Assembly (NCBI RefSeq): GCF_000317675.1
Contig: NC_019776.1
Location: 2,666,001 to 2,730,000 of the forward strand
Length of the DNA stretch: 64,000 bases
Source of the DNA: Cyanobacterium aponinum PCC 10605
Lineage (GTDB): Bacteria; Cyanobacteriota; Cyanobacteriia; Cyanobacteriales; Cyanobacteriaceae
Direction of reading: 5' to 3'
The notes under the pieces are model-generated. The model was not told the DNA's origin and searched no databases. It worked only from the letters and a program-made list of their open reading frames with translations. Every line of letters begins with the position of its first letter. Position 1 is the stretch's first letter. Of the stretch, positions 35,878-46,075 are shown one piece after another. A program made the translations under genes and the position numbers.

Positions 35878-37329
35878 ATGCGAGTTGCCATAGTAGGTGC
35901 TGGATTAGCAGGATTAGCCACAGCCATTGAATTAGTTGATGCAGGTTGTGAAGTGGAAATATTTGAGTCTCGCCCTTTTGTTGGTGGAAAAGTCGGCAGT
36001 TGGGTTGATAATGACGGTAATCATATTGAAATGGGCTTACACGTTTTTTTCGGTTGTTACTATAATCTTTTTGCTTTAATGGAAAAAGTAGGTGCGATCG
36101 AAAATTTGCGTTTAAAAGAGCATACTCACACTTTTATTAATCAAGGTGGTAGAGTCGGGGAATTAGATTTTCGTTTTCCCACTGGTGCTCCATTCAATGG
36201 TTTAAAAGCCTTTTTTACCACTTCTCAACTCTCAACGGTGGATAAGATTGCCAATTCTCTAGCCCTTGGCACTAGCCCTATTGTTAGAGGTTTGATTGAT
36301 TTTCATGGGGCAATGCGTCAAATTAGAAATTTAGACAGTATTAGTTTTGCTGATTGGTTTCGTAAACACGGGGGTAATCAAGGCAGTTTGGATAAAATGT
36401 GGAATCCCATCGCCTATGCTTTAGGATTTATCGATACAGAAAATATTTCTGCCCGTTGTATGTTAACCATTTTCCAATTTTTTGCGGCAAAAACTGAGGC
36501 TTCTGTATTAAGAATGTTAGAAGGTTCACCCCACGAATATTTACATAAACCCATTATTAACTATTTGGAATCGAGGGGCGTAAAAATTCATACCCGTCGT
36601 CGTGTTAGAGAAATTTTATATCAAGAAGGAGATGATACCACTGTCACAGGTTTATTAATTGCTAAAGGAGAAACCGAAGAAGTTATTATAGCAGATACTT
36701 ACGTTTGTGCTTGTGATGTACCGGGTATTCAAAAATTAATTCCTGATGGTTGGCGTAAGTGGTCAGAGTTTGATAATATCTACAAGCTCACGGCTGTACC
36801 AGTAGCTACAGTACAACTAAGATTTGATGGTTGGGTAACAGAATTAAATGATCCTCAAAAACGCCGTCAATTAGAGAAAGCAGAGGGGATTGATAATTTA
36901 CTCTATACTGCGGATGCTGATTTTTCTTGTTTTTCTGATTTAGCTTTATCTAGTCCTGCAGATTATTATCGAGAGGGACAAGGATCATTATTACAATTAG
37001 TTTTAACTCCCGGTGATCCTTTTATCAAAGAAAGCAATGAAAATATTGCTAATCATGTCTTAAAACAAGTTCATGAGTTATTTCCTTCTTCTCGTGAATT
37101 AAATATGACTTGGTATAGCGTGGTTAAGTTAGCTCAATCTCTCTACCGTGAAGCTCCGGGGATGGATGTTTATCGCCCTTCTCAGGCTACACCTATTTCT
37201 AATTTCTTCCTTGCAGGTAGTTATACTCAACAAGACTATATCGACAGTATGGAAGGAGCGACAATTTCTGGATTACAAGCGGCGAGAGCGATTCTTAAGA
37301 GTAATCAAAAAGTGGCCGCAATCTCATAA
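35878..37329 (+). CDS. zds: Zeta-carotene desaturase
   Basis: FAD-dependent carotene desaturase (CrtQ/Zds) that converts di-cis-zeta-carotene to prolycopene at the thylakoid membrane. The dinucleotide motif [14 protein letters not shown] is at 5-18, followed by [15 protein letters not shown] and [14 protein letters not shown]. The C-terminal substrate/FAD block reads [20 protein letters not shown]. It is 483 residues, full length, and closer to Zds than to phytoene desaturase by its GLHVFFGCY block. Monocistronic. Confidence 0.93.
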   Translation: MRVAIVGAGLAGLATAIELVDAGCEVEIFESRPFVGGKVGSWVDNDGNHIEMGLHVFFGCYYNLFALMEKVGAIENLRLKEHTHTFINQGGRVGELDFRFPTGAPFNGLKAFFTTSQLSTVDKIANSLALGTSPIVRGLIDFHGAMRQIRNLDSISFADWFRKHGGNQGSLDKMWNPIAYALGFIDTENISARCMLTIFQFFAAKTEASVLRMLEGSPHEYLHKPIINYLESRGVKIHTRRRVREILYQEGDDTTVTGLLIAKGETEEVIIADTYVCACDVPGIQKLIPDGWRKWSEFDNIYKLTAVPVATVQLRFDGWVTELNDPQKRRQLEKAEGIDNLLYTADADFSCFSDLALSSPADYYREGQGSLLQLVLTPGDPFIKESNENIANHVLKQVHELFPSSRELNMTWYSVVKLAQSLYREAPGMDVYRPSQATPISNFFLAGSYTQQDYIDSMEGATISGLQAARAILKSNQKVAAIS

Positions 37330-37345
37330 GTTCGAAGTCAGTTAG

Positions 37346-37365
37346 GGGCGAATGGCCATTCGCCC
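37346..37365. repeat. 20-bp palindrome GGGCGAATGGCCATTCGCCC
   Basis: A perfect palindrome 17 bp after the zds stop, which could act as a transcript-end hairpin. A copy with one change is at 53256-53275, inside a MITE. Flanking CTATTCA heptamers follow at about 37400-37418. Confidence 0.75.
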
Positions 37366-37448
37366 GTACAGGAGTTAGGAGTTTTTAATTATCAACTATT
37401 CACTATTCACTATTCACCTTTGCTTTTTGTAGTATCAAAAAATAACTT

Positions 37449-38669
37449 TTACTTTATAAGAAATATAGAAACATCGTCTCCCATTTCAATTAAATTAACC
37501 CCCACTGGAATAATGGCTAAACTATTTACTCCTTGCAGATTAATTAAATTACCAGAATTATGAGAACCTTCTGCCATAGTGAATTGATAATAACCATCCA
37601 CAAGATTAGTATAGCCCCATAAATAAGTTTCTCTTGTTCCTTGAGAACGCAAATGATTACAAGTTATACCTTTAACAATGGGTAAAGAAGAAGGATTTAT
37701 CTCCCCTGATAATTTTGCGATCGCACTTTTTAGAAAACGCCAACAAGTAACCATGGTGGAAACGGGATTTCCTGGAATACCAAAATATAGTTTATTTTCG
37801 CCAAATGTGGCTATAGTTAAGGGTTTACCCGGTTTCATTCTGACATTTTTAACCTTGATTTCTCCTCCTAATTTTTCAATCACTTTGTCCACATAGTCAT
37901 ATTCTCCTACAGATACTCCCCCAGTGGAAATAATCCAGTCAGCTTCGGCTAAGGCTTTTTTTACCTCGGTTTCAAGGGCATCTAATTCATCGGGAATAAT
38001 ACCCCATGGTAAAGGAATCGCCCCATTTTGTTTCAAGAAACTAGCGATTAAGTATTGATTAGAGTCGATAATTTTCCCTGTTTTTAGGGTATCTTGAGGA
38101 CTAATTAATTCATCTCCAGTGGAAATAATGGCAATACGAGGCGATCGCACTACAGGTATATCTAAACATTGTGCTGTGGCTAAAATGGCAACTTCAGGGG
38201 CATTAATACGACTTCCTGCGGGAATTAAACATTTTCCTGCCTGATAAAATGAACCTTTATGCCTTACAAATTCTCCTTTGAGAGGGGGATGAGTAATTAA
38301 GACATTATCCCCTTGACGGAGGGTATTTTCTTGAATAACGATAGTATCCGCCCCTTGAGGTAACATCCCCCCCGTAAAAATTCGGGCAGCTTCTCCCATT
38401 TTTAGTTTTTTTTGGGGACTATATCCTGTTTTAATTTCTTCTATTACTTTTAAAATTACGGGATTTTTTTCAGATGTAAGGGCAACATCACTATATTTAA
38501 CTGCATAGCCATCCATTGCCGAGTTATCCCAATAGGGAAAATCTAAATCAGAGGTAATATCTTGAGCTAAAACACGATTATCAACTGAAGAGAGAGAAAC
38601 TAATTCTATATCTTTAATGGGTTTAATTAAATCAGAAATAATTTGTTCTACTTCATTAACATTTAACAT
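37449..38669 (-). CDS. moeA: Molybdopterin molybdotransferase MoeA
   Basis: Inserts molybdate into adenylylated molybdopterin to finish the molybdenum cofactor. Family blocks in order: DFPYWDNSAMDGYAV (about 43-57), FTGGMLPQGADTIV, the GDEL switch in ISTGDELISP, DWIISTGGVSVGEYD and VKNVRMKPGKP, with FGIPGNPVS near the end. At 406 residues it is full length. It is isolated, with repeat fields on both sides. Confidence 0.95.
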   Translation of the reverse strand: MLNVNEVEQIISDLIKPIKDIELVSLSSVDNRVLAQDITSDLDFPYWDNSAMDGYAVKYSDVALTSEKNPVILKVIEEIKTGYSPQKKLKMGEAARIFTGGMLPQGADTIVIQENTLRQGDNVLITHPPLKGEFVRHKGSFYQAGKCLIPAGSRINAPEVAILATAQCLDIPVVRSPRIAIISTGDELISPQDTLKTGKIIDSNQYLIASFLKQNGAIPLPWGIIPDELDALETEVKKALAEADWIISTGGVSVGEYDYVDKVIEKLGGEIKVKNVRMKPGKPLTIATFGENKLYFGIPGNPVSTMVTCWRFLKSAIAKLSGEINPSSLPIVKGITCNHLRSQGTRETYLWGYTNLVDGYYQFTMAEGSHNSGNLINLQGVNSLAIIPVGVNLIEMGDDVSIFLIK

Positions 38670-39005
38670 GAATTAATTAGAGATTGATTTGATTAATTTG
38701 TAAGATTCTAACAGCGAAAGGGCAAGAGGTAAGAGGTAAACCCCTCTGTATCTCCCCTTAAAATAAACCCCCCTTTATCCTCCCTCTCGAGGGGGAAGGG
38801 CAAAAGTGGTTAATTAACACTAACCTTAACACCCTAACACCCTAACACCTGCAACAGTAAAACCTGAAACCTGACACCTCTTTCCGAAGCCCAAATCCTG
38901 AACATGGCTAATACTTTTTTAGCAAATTATGGTAATGTTTTTTACTGATCAAGATTAAATAATTATTATTTACTAATAGATAATTTTTTTCTTATAATAA
39001 ATTCC
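38670..39005. other. Repeat-rich gap upstream of the aminotransferase
   Basis: Holds an AGAGGTA heptamer pair, a degenerate copy of the CCCCCTTTATCC...CTCGAG...GGGGG hairpin unit (38768-38800), the GGCAAAAGTGGTTAATTAACACTAACC repeat (38799-38826), and an ACCCTAAC 8-bp-period run (38829-38848). The last 100 bases or so are AT-rich and contain the promoter. Confidence 0.6.
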
Positions 39006-40175
39006 ATGACACAATTAGCCGATCGCATCTCCCAAGTAACTCCTTCTATTACCTTAACTATCTCTGCAAAAGCTAAAGCAATGAAAGCTGAGGGCTTAGA
39101 CGTATGTAGTTTTAGTGCAGGAGAACCAAATTTTGATACCCCCAATCATATTAAAGAAGCGGCGAAAAAAGCCCTAGATGAGGGTAAAACTAGATATGGA
39201 GCGGCGGCTGGAGAATTAGCCTTAAGAAATGCGATCGCATCTAAATTACAGAGGGATAATAATTTAAACTATCAAGCGGAAAATGTCATTGTTACCAATG
39301 GGGGAAAACACGCCTTATTTAACCTTATATTCGCCCTAATTGAGCCTGAAGACGAAGTTATAATCCCCGTACCCTATTGGTTAAGTTACCCTGAAATGGT
39401 CACGTTAGCGGGAGGAAAATCCATTTTTGTTACTACCTCCGCAGAAAACAATTATAAAATTACTCCTGAGCAATTAGAATCGGCTATCACTCCTAAAACC
39501 AAACTCTTAATTCTCAATTCCCCTTCTAATCCCACAGGGGCAGTTTATACCCCCGAAGAAATCCACTCTCTTGCAGAAATTGTGATCAAACACGATATAT
39601 TAGTAGTCTCAGATGAAATTTATGAAAAAATCCTTTACGAAGGAGCAACCCATCTGAGTATCGGTGCTGTCAGCGAAGAAGTTTTTAAACGCACTATTGT
39701 TTGTAATGGATTTGCCAAAGCCTATTCTATGACTGGTTGGCGTGTGGGTTATATTGCAGGTAGCGTGGACATAATAAAAGGCATGACAACGATTCAAAGT
39801 CATACCACCTCTAATGTTTGTACCTTTGCTCAATATGGTGCGATCGCAGCTTTAGAATCTTCCCAAGACTGCGTGAAAGAAATGCTAGAAGCCTTCACCG
39901 AAAGAAGAAAATTTATGTACTCTGCCATACAATCTATTCAGGGTATTAGTTGCCCTTTACCCTATGGAGCATTTTATCTATTTGTGGATATTAGCTCAAC
40001 AGGCTTAAAATCCCTCGAATTTTGCGAAAAACTCTTACAACAAGAAAAAGTTGCCGCTATTCCCGGTATTGCGTTTGGCGATGATAATTGTATCCGTCTT
40101 TCTTATGCAACAGATATGACAACCATTGAAAAAGGAATTAATAGGTTAAACAACTTTATTCAGTCAATTAATTAG
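39006..40175 (+). CDS. aspC: Class I aspartate aminotransferase
   Basis: PLP-dependent transaminase (fold type I, aspartate/prephenate subgroup I-gamma) exchanging amino groups between aspartate and 2-oxoglutarate. The PLP lysine is K238 in [16 protein letters not shown]. Other landmarks are [12 protein letters not shown] (35-46), [11 protein letters not shown] (171-181) and [12 protein letters not shown]. Full length at 389 residues. The start is preceded by an AT-rich region. The related activities on prephenate or tyrosine cannot be ruled out. Confidence 0.9.
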   Translation: MTQLADRISQVTPSITLTISAKAKAMKAEGLDVCSFSAGEPNFDTPNHIKEAAKKALDEGKTRYGAAAGELALRNAIASKLQRDNNLNYQAENVIVTNGGKHALFNLIFALIEPEDEVIIPVPYWLSYPEMVTLAGGKSIFVTTSAENNYKITPEQLESAITPKTKLLILNSPSNPTGAVYTPEEIHSLAEIVIKHDILVVSDEIYEKILYEGATHLSIGAVSEEVFKRTIVCNGFAKAYSMTGWRVGYIAGSVDIIKGMTTIQSHTTSNVCTFAQYGAIAALESSQDCVKEMLEAFTERRKFMYSAIQSIQGISCPLPYGAFYLFVDISSTGLKSLEFCEKLLQQEKVAAIPGIAFGDDNCIRLSYATDMTTIEKGINRLNNFIQSIN

Positions 40176-40230
40176 GGGTTTTCCGGGTTCGGAGTTCAGG
40201 GTTACGAAACAGGTGTCAGGTGGTAGGGGT

Positions 40231-40322
40231 TAAATAACGTAGATAGACTCAGTTAGTAGTGAGGGCTCGGTTCCCTTATTCTCGGAAACTTTGAAACCCC
40301 TAAAGGGGTAACTACAAACTCT
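40231..40322. repeat. Dispersed ~90-bp repeat, copy A
   Basis: From TAAATAACGTAGATAGACTC to ACTACAAACTCT. It matches the reverse complement of 62241-62331 along its length (roughly 80% by eye), including GTTAGTAGTGAGGGCTCGGTT and the small palindrome ACCCCTAAAGGGGT. No coding potential. It lies between the aminotransferase and ykgJ genes. Confidence 0.7.
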
Positions 40323-40379
40323 GTTTTATAATTTATTACAGGGTGGGGCAACAGCAAAAATATAGTGTTTAAGCATCTT

Positions 40380-40727
40380 CTAACCTACTTGACTAATATA
40401 TCTCTCCATTTCTTCACTTTCCTCACCGTAAACAGCCTCAATTTGTTGATGGCAACAATCGATCGCAAATTCTTCAAATTCTTCTAAGGGTATGTCATAC
40501 ATCTGCTCAAAAATATCAGGTTTTACACGACAAAAACGAGGTCTATCATCGTAAATATTACACCTACGTTGCTCATGATTATAGTTAATGCACCAACCAT
40601 CTTCTCCCACCATACTCAAATATAAGGTTAATTCCTCCTGAGTTAAATATTGCTCTAAATCGGGGCGATCGCTCGGATCTAAATTACAACACGCACCACA
40701 GTTTTCAATACAACGCCATTGATTCAT
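40380..40727 (-). CDS. YkgJ family cysteine-cluster protein
   Basis: A 115-residue member of the YkgJ/CxxCxxCC family (zinc- or iron-chelating domain). Cysteines occur as CIENCGACC at the N-terminus, then DGWCINYN, RRCNIYDDRPRFCRV and DCCHQQ. A frame starting from TTG at 40748 adds seven residues, but the ATG at 40727 (MNQWRCIENC) matches the family start. Function is not established. It is divergent from psb30. Confidence 0.88.
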   Translation of the reverse strand: MNQWRCIENCGACCNLDPSDRPDLEQYLTQEELTLYLSMVGEDGWCINYNHEQRRCNIYDDRPRFCRVKPDIFEQMYDIPLEEFEEFAIDCCHQQIEAVYGEESEEMERYISQVG

Positions 40728-40867
40728 AGAAGATAAAATCTGTAACAAAACTTAATAAATTTTCCCTAAACAGACAGATGAATAGGAGAACTTTTCCTAG
40801 TATGATATATTCTGGTGAGACTAAGAAATAAAATTTAAAATTATCAATTAAAAAGCTAGGAGTTACT

Positions 40868-40999
40868 ATGGATTTTATTAGCAATTTTTTTAGTAATCTA
40901 AACTTAGAAGTCATTTTACAATTGACCTCTGTTAGTTTTATCTTAATTGCCGGTCCTGTAATTGTGTTTATTCTTTATGCTTTGCGTGGAGATCTCTAA
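40868..40999 (+). CDS. psb30: Photosystem II protein Psb30 (Ycf12)
   Basis: A 43-residue, single-helix membrane protein: MDFISNFFSNLNLEVILQL, then a hydrophobic helix ending in PVIVFILYALRGDL. The pattern NLEVI.QLT..S..LIAGP followed by LRGDL matches Psb30/Ycf12, a small core subunit of photosystem II near cytochrome b559. A strong ribosome site AGGAG (40858-40862) lies 5 bp before the ATG. The gene is easy to miss because of its size. A short AT-rich spacer precedes malQ. Confidence 0.9.
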   Translation: MDFISNFFSNLNLEVILQLTSVSFILIAGPVIVFILYALRGDL

Positions 41000-41158
41000 A
41001 TTACGATAATTCGAGTAATTATTACTATCAATTGACCCTTGACAGTTGACAACACAAAACCCCTTTGTAGAGTCAGAATATTCTTTGTTTTTATTTTTCA
41101 TTCCCCCTGCAAGTTACGTACACAGGCTTATAGACAACATTTTTAGGATATAGTTTTT

Positions 41159-42673
41159 ATGTTAAATCGTAGATTGAGCGGTGTTTTGCTCCATCCCACC
41201 TCTTTGCCCAATGCTTACGGTATTGGAGATTTAGGAAATAGTGCTTATCGTTTTGTCGATTTTTTGAACGAAAGTGATCAAGGGGTATGGCAGATTTTAC
41301 CGTTAGGTCCTACGGGGGCTGGAAATTCACCTTACTTAGCTTATTCTGCTTTAGCGGGGAATCCTCTTTTAATCAGTGTTGATATTTTATTTGGGGATGG
41401 CTTAATAACTCAAGAAGATTTAGATAGTCTTAGCAATGCTTTCGCTTCTCATTCCCCTACTCATATTGATTATGATTTAGTCATTCAAACTAAGTATCCT
41501 ATTTTACGCAAAGCCTTTAATGCCTTTCAGGAAAGAGAAAAAGACGAATACACCAAAGAATTTATTGATTTTTGCCAAACTCATAAAGACTGGCTAGAAA
41601 ACTATTCCCTGTACATGGCTTTAAAAGATTACTACCAAGATAAACCTTGGTTTCAGTGGGATGAAGATATTGCCAGAAGAAAACCAGAAGCCATTAAAAC
41701 TTGGCAGAAAAAACTGGCAGAAGAAATGCTTTTCCATCAATTTTTACAGTTTAGCTTCTTTCGTCAATGGCGTAATTTAAAAGACTATGCCAATGAAAGA
41801 GGAATCCATATTTTTGGCGATATTCCTATTTACGTTGCTCACGATAGCGTCGATGTATGGGCGAATCAAAGTATTTTTTGTTTAGATGAAGAAACAGGAG
41901 AAGCGGCTTCGATGGCAGGTGTACCACCAGATTATTTTAGTGCTACTGGTCAGCTTTGGGGTAATCCTGTTTATAATTGGCAAAAGCTCCAGGAAACTCA
42001 GTTTGCATGGTGGATTAAACGCATTAAAGGAATGTTGGAATATGTAGATGTAATGCGCATTGACCATTTTAGGGGTTTTGAGGCTTATTGGGCTGTACCT
42101 CAAGGGGAAACCACTGCTATGAATGGAGAGTGGAAGGAAGCCCCCGGAGATGAATTTTTTGCGGTGTTAAAGCAGGAATTAGGTACTTTACCCATTGTGG
42201 CGGAAGATTTAGGGGTTATTACTCCTGAAGTGGAGGCTTTGAGGGATAAATATGGTTTCCCCGGGATGAAAGTTTTACATTTTGCCTTCGATTCTGATCG
42301 TGATAATCCTTTTTTACCTTACAATTACCAAAACAATTGCGTTGTTTATACTGGTACTCACGATAATGATACGACTATCGGTTGGTTTGAAAAACGCTCC
42401 CACGAAGATAAACAAAAAGTAATTGATTATTTAGGGGCAGTTTGCGATCGCGGTATTCACTGGAGTATGATTCAATTAGCCTTATCCTCTGTTGCTAACT
42501 GGGCAATATTCCCCTTACAAGACTTATTAGGCTTAGGTTCAGATGCAAAAATGAACACCCCCGGCACTATAGAGAATAATTGGACTTGGCGTTTTCCTGA
42601 AGGGGCTTTAAACCTTGATGTTACTGGTCATTTTCGTTATTTAACTTATCTTTATGGTAGGAAAAATAATTGA
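41159..42673 (+). CDS. malQ: 4-alpha-glucanotransferase
   Basis: GH77 amylomaltase that disproportionates malto-oligosaccharides during glycogen turnover. The start RRLSGVLLHPTSLPNAYGIGDLG is typical. Catalytic residues are the nucleophile Asp in MRIDHFRGFEAYW, the acid/base Glu in VAEDLGVIT and the transition-state Asp in GTHDNDTTIGWF. It is 504 residues, full length. Confidence 0.95.
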   Translation: MLNRRLSGVLLHPTSLPNAYGIGDLGNSAYRFVDFLNESDQGVWQILPLGPTGAGNSPYLAYSALAGNPLLISVDILFGDGLITQEDLDSLSNAFASHSPTHIDYDLVIQTKYPILRKAFNAFQEREKDEYTKEFIDFCQTHKDWLENYSLYMALKDYYQDKPWFQWDEDIARRKPEAIKTWQKKLAEEMLFHQFLQFSFFRQWRNLKDYANERGIHIFGDIPIYVAHDSVDVWANQSIFCLDEETGEAASMAGVPPDYFSATGQLWGNPVYNWQKLQETQFAWWIKRIKGMLEYVDVMRIDHFRGFEAYWAVPQGETTAMNGEWKEAPGDEFFAVLKQELGTLPIVAEDLGVITPEVEALRDKYGFPGMKVLHFAFDSDRDNPFLPYNYQNNCVVYTGTHDNDTTIGWFEKRSHEDKQKVIDYLGAVCDRGIHWSMIQLALSSVANWAIFPLQDLLGLGSDAKMNTPGTIENNWTWRFPEGALNLDVTGHFRYLTYLYGRKNN

Positions 42674-42907
42674 TGAAGGGCAATGGGCAATGAATGGGCA
42701 AAGGGCAAACCCCCCTTTATCCCCCCTCGAGAGGGGGGAAAGCAATGGGCAAAGGTAATTAAAAATTAAATTAGTAATTAGTAATTAAAACAAGGCAATA
42801 GGCAAGAGGCAATAGTTTATAGTTGATAATAAATAATAAAAACACCTGAAACCTGTCACCTGAAACCTGAAACCTCTTTCCCAACTCCGAACTCTGAACT
42901 CAAAATC
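42674..42907. repeat. Composite repeat field with G/C hairpin
   Basis: AATGGGC and GGCAATA heptamers, the CCCCCCTC-GA-GAGGGGGG hairpin (42721-42738) inside its usual AACCCCCCTTTAT... context, and CCTGAAA-type period-7 units. The same hairpin unit is found at 23205, 49119 and 60596. Confidence 0.75.
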
Positions 42908-43453
42908 ATGTCCACATTAGAAAGAGAAATACATCGCCCAACTTGGGATGAATACTTTATGTTGATGGCTAAGTTAGCATCGACTAGATCAACTTGTCTT
43001 GCTTTTCCCGTTGGTGCGGTAATTGTTAAGGATCGTCAAGTGTTAGCTACAGGTTATAATGGTTCACCATCAGGCTCTGCTCATTGTACTGCACAGGGTT
43101 ATTGTTATGAGGGCTTGAGCAGTTGTGATGCAAGTAAAACTCTACCTTCTCGGGCGGTTCATGCGGAGGCAAATGCGATCGCACAGGCGGCTAGACACGG
43201 TATTGCTACCCAAGGGGCAACTATTTACGTAACTCTTGAACCCTGTATTGCTTGTTTGAAATTAATTATTTCAGCAGGAATTAGAGAAGTATTTTACGAG
43301 ACTAATTTTAATTCAGGAAATAAGTTATTAGTGCGAGATGCTTTTGTTGCTGATAATTTAGTTACCTTAAAACAAATGAATGTTAGGGAGGCTATCGCTT
43401 CTAATGCCAGTCGTTTTCTTTTAGAACCAGTTTCTCTGTTAGATTTTAAATAA
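42908..43453 (+). CDS. dCMP deaminase family protein
   Basis: Zinc-dependent deoxycytidylate deaminase fold (ComEB/dCMP deaminase type), 181 residues. Zinc motif HAEANAI (His and proton-shuttle Glu) at about 83-89, and PCIACLKLI with two Cys at about 108-116. The N-terminal FPVGAVIVKDRQVLATGYNGSPSG is standard. Such enzymes make dUMP for thymidylate synthesis. The family also includes ComE-named proteins in competence operons, but no competence genes are adjacent. Convergent with ruvA, 13 bp apart. Confidence 0.9.
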   Translation: MSTLEREIHRPTWDEYFMLMAKLASTRSTCLAFPVGAVIVKDRQVLATGYNGSPSGSAHCTAQGYCYEGLSSCDASKTLPSRAVHAEANAIAQAARHGIATQGATIYVTLEPCIACLKLIISAGIREVFYETNFNSGNKLLVRDAFVADNLVTLKQMNVREAIASNASRFLLEPVSLLDFK

Positions 43454-43466
43454 AAATCAAGATTTA

Positions 43467-44099
43467 TCAATTCAGGGATAAAAATGCGATCGCGCTTCTA
43501 ATCCATTCTTCTACATGGGGATTTTTCTGTAATAAATTATCTTGACTGATAACAGAAATCGCTTGTTGAATTTCGTTGTTGGTGTATCCTAGTGCCAATA
43601 AAGTCATTTCTAAATCTGCCATAATTTCCTCACTAGGTAAAAAATTACCACTGTCAACTCTAACCCCTGCATTAACCCGCCATTGGGCAAGTTTCGTTTT
43701 TAACTCTAAGGCTATTCTTTCGGCGGTTTTTTGTCCGATACCGGGAGTTTTTGATAATAAACGAATGTTTCCCGTGACAATAGCTTGAACTAATTCTTCT
43801 AATCCTAAAGTATCAATAAGTGCGATCGCAGTTTGAGAACCAACCCCAGAAACACTAATTAATTGTCGGAATAAATCTCGTTGAGCAGAATTTTCAAAAC
43901 CATATAGTATATATTGATCATCTCTTACTTGAAAATGGGTAAAAACACTAATAATCTGGTCTGAATTTGACTCTAATTGTCTGGTAAAGCGACTAGGAAC
44001 TTGAATTTCATAGCCAATATTATTAACTTCTAATATTAAAAAATAACGATTATTATTAGCATTTATACTATTAACTATTCCCTTAAAATAATTAAACAT
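43467..44099 (-). CDS. ruvA: Holliday junction branch-migration protein RuvA
   Basis: RuvA binds four-way junctions and recruits RuvB. The N-terminal OB domain (about 1-64) is followed by two helix-hairpin-helix units: LISVSGVGSQTAIALID and LLSKTPGIGQKTAERIALELK. The C-terminal domain III (LALGYTNNEIQQAI) contacts RuvB. Length 210, normal. Followed on the minus strand by nothing close; gmk lies 68 bp upstream in the same direction. Confidence 0.95.
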   Translation of the reverse strand: MFNYFKGIVNSINANNNRYFLILEVNNIGYEIQVPSRFTRQLESNSDQIISVFTHFQVRDDQYILYGFENSAQRDLFRQLISVSGVGSQTAIALIDTLGLEELVQAIVTGNIRLLSKTPGIGQKTAERIALELKTKLAQWRVNAGVRVDSGNFLPSEEIMADLEMTLLALGYTNNEIQQAISVISQDNLLQKNPHVEEWIRSAIAFLSLN

Positions 44100-44167
44100 A
44101 ATTTAATCTCATTTGTTCAGCAAGAGTGTCTTGATTTAGATAGGAGTTAGTAATTAAGAATTAAGAA

Positions 44168-44752
44168 TTAAGAATTAAAAAAACCCCGAACTCCTGTTAT
44201 GATTTTCTCAACGGATGCGATCGCATTTTCTAATTGATCATTAATAACTTGATAGTCAAATTCATTACAGGTGGATAACTCAAATTTAGCTTTTTCTAAA
44301 CGCTTTATAATCGCCGATTCTGAGTCTGTTCCTCTACCTCTTAATCTTCGCTCCAATTCCGCTTCTGAAGGAGGTAAAATGAAGATTCTGAGAGCATCTG
44401 GAAAAGTTTCCTTAACTTGTCTTGCCCCCAAAACCTCAATTTCTAAAATAACGATTTTCCCTTGTTCAATTTGTTCAATAACTGGTTGTTTCGGAGTCCC
44501 ATAATAGTTACCGTTATATTCTGCCCATTCCAACAATTGAGAGTTATCAATCATCTGTTTAAACTCATCTTGAGAGAGGAAAAAGTAATCCTGACCATGA
44601 ATTTCTCCCTCACGGGGTTTACGAGTCGTAGCCGAAGTCGAAATAAAAATTTGTGAGTGTTTAGCCAGTAATTGCTTAACTATTGTTCCTTTTCCCACAC
44701 CGCTAGGTCCGGTAATAACAATTAGTTTCCCTCGTTTTTCTTGTTGGTTCAT
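44168..44752 (-). CDS. gmk: Guanylate kinase
   Basis: Phosphorylates GMP to GDP. P-loop GPSGVGKGT (15-23), GMP-binding STSATTRKPREGEIHGQDYFF and the lid RLRGRGTDSE are all present, in a 194-residue protein. Probably co-transcribed with ruvA downstream, although AATTAAG heptamers separate them. Confidence 0.95.
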   Translation of the reverse strand: MNQQEKRGKLIVITGPSGVGKGTIVKQLLAKHSQIFISTSATTRKPREGEIHGQDYFFLSQDEFKQMIDNSQLLEWAEYNGNYYGTPKQPVIEQIEQGKIVILEIEVLGARQVKETFPDALRIFILPPSEAELERRLRGRGTDSESAIIKRLEKAKFELSTCNEFDYQVINDQLENAIASVEKIITGVRGFFNS

Positions 44753-45060
44753 TATGTGTCAATATAATACTTTTCTGATTGGTTTTTGTTGTAAAAAAAA
44801 GTTTTTTAGATATAAGTTTAATAGTGTAATGACTAATTACGATACGATGCAAGAAAGTTACTTAAGTTTGGGGAAACAGAGGCGAGTTTGGAGTTAGGAA
44901 AGAGGTATCAGGTTGCAGGTGGCAGGTTTCAGGTTGTAGGGGTTGAATATATTCAACCCTTTCGGGGAGTAATAAGTAATGAGGATGAGAGTTAGGAGTT
45001 TTTAATTATCAACTATTCACTATTCACTATTCACTATTCACTATTCACTATTGCCTTGTC
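44753..45060. other. Repeat field between gmk and cdaA
   Basis: Contains CAGGTTG/CAGGTGG heptamers, the perfect palindrome GGGTTGAATATATTCAACCC (44940-44959), TTAGGAG units, and five exact CTATTCA heptamers (45013-45047) that end 14 bp before the cdaA stop codon. The half next to gmk is AT-rich and should include the gmk promoter. Confidence 0.7.
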
Positions 45061-45990
45061 TTAATTTCTTTTTTTTTGTTGTTCAAGTAACTTTTTCTTT
45101 TTCCCGAATTTAAACAGATTTGCCAAAAATTTTCGACCGCCAAAACTCAATTTTTTACTTAAACGACTAACTCCCGTGACAACTTCTCCCTCGGAAGGTT
45201 GAGATAATTTTTCCTCTAGTAACTCTTTTAATTTTGTACTGGTTAAAGGACGATTTAAAGTACCTTTTTCCGCCAAAGAAATCGATCCTGTTTCTTCTGA
45301 GACTACAATGCAAATACAATTATCAACTCTTTCCGTGATTCCCATTGCCGCACGATGACGAGTTCCTAATTGACGAGAAGCACTACGATCTGATAATGGT
45401 AATATTACCCCTGCGGAAACCACTTCATTTCCTCTGACAAATACTGCGCCATCATGGAGAAGGCTTTTTGTTTGAAAGATAGTTTGTAATAGTTCTTTAC
45501 TGACAATAGCGTTTAACTGTACCCCCGGATTGACAAAAATTCTTTCTTCAAGAGTATTAAATGTTTCTACAATAATTAATGCTCCAACCCTATTCTGAGA
45601 AAGGTCTTTGACTGCTTCTACCATTTCATCAATGGCACTATCTTCTTTTGGTAGTGAAGAATTAGAAGAAGAAAAATCAAATTGCCATCTGCCTATTTGT
45701 TCCAAAAAACGGCGGAAATCGGACTGGAATACTAATGCCAGTGACAACGAGCATATTAAAATTAGTCTTTCTAAGAAAAAGCTAAATAACTTTAACTGAA
45801 AGATGCGATCGCTCACATAAAAAATGATAAAAAGGAAAAATAATCCCCGAATCATCCGTTGTGCACGACGTTCTCTAATTAAAACTGAAATATAGTAAAA
45901 AGAGAAAACTGCAAAACCTAAATCGAGAAATTGACGGAAAAAAACAATAAAAGAAGATAAATTGTCAGGAAAACCCGACCCAAACATCAA
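45061..45990 (-). CDS. cdaA: Diadenylate cyclase CdaA
   Basis: Membrane-bound enzyme that makes c-di-AMP from two ATP. Three N-terminal membrane segments (about 13-95) precede the DAC domain with the active-site motifs DGAVFVRG (180-187) and GTRHRAA (209-215). The C-terminal 60 residues are lysine-rich. Length 309, slightly longer than typical CdaA. c-di-AMP restrains potassium uptake in many bacteria, which fits the kdp locus in the same window. No glmM or cdaR neighbour is present. Confidence 0.93.
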   Translation of the reverse strand: MMFGSGFPDNLSSFIVFFRQFLDLGFAVFSFYYISVLIRERRAQRMIRGLFFLFIIFYVSDRIFQLKLFSFFLERLILICSLSLALVFQSDFRRFLEQIGRWQFDFSSSNSSLPKEDSAIDEMVEAVKDLSQNRVGALIIVETFNTLEERIFVNPGVQLNAIVSKELLQTIFQTKSLLHDGAVFVRGNEVVSAGVILPLSDRSASRQLGTRHRAAMGITERVDNCICIVVSEETGSISLAEKGTLNRPLTSTKLKELLEEKLSQPSEGEVVTGVSRLSKKLSFGGRKFLANLFKFGKKKKLLEQQKKRN

Positions 45991-46075
45991 ATTTTAACCC
46001 ACCGTTACTATGTTTACTTGCTCACACCAAGAATAACAAACTATTGACCATTCAGGTACGATATTTTTTAGTGAT

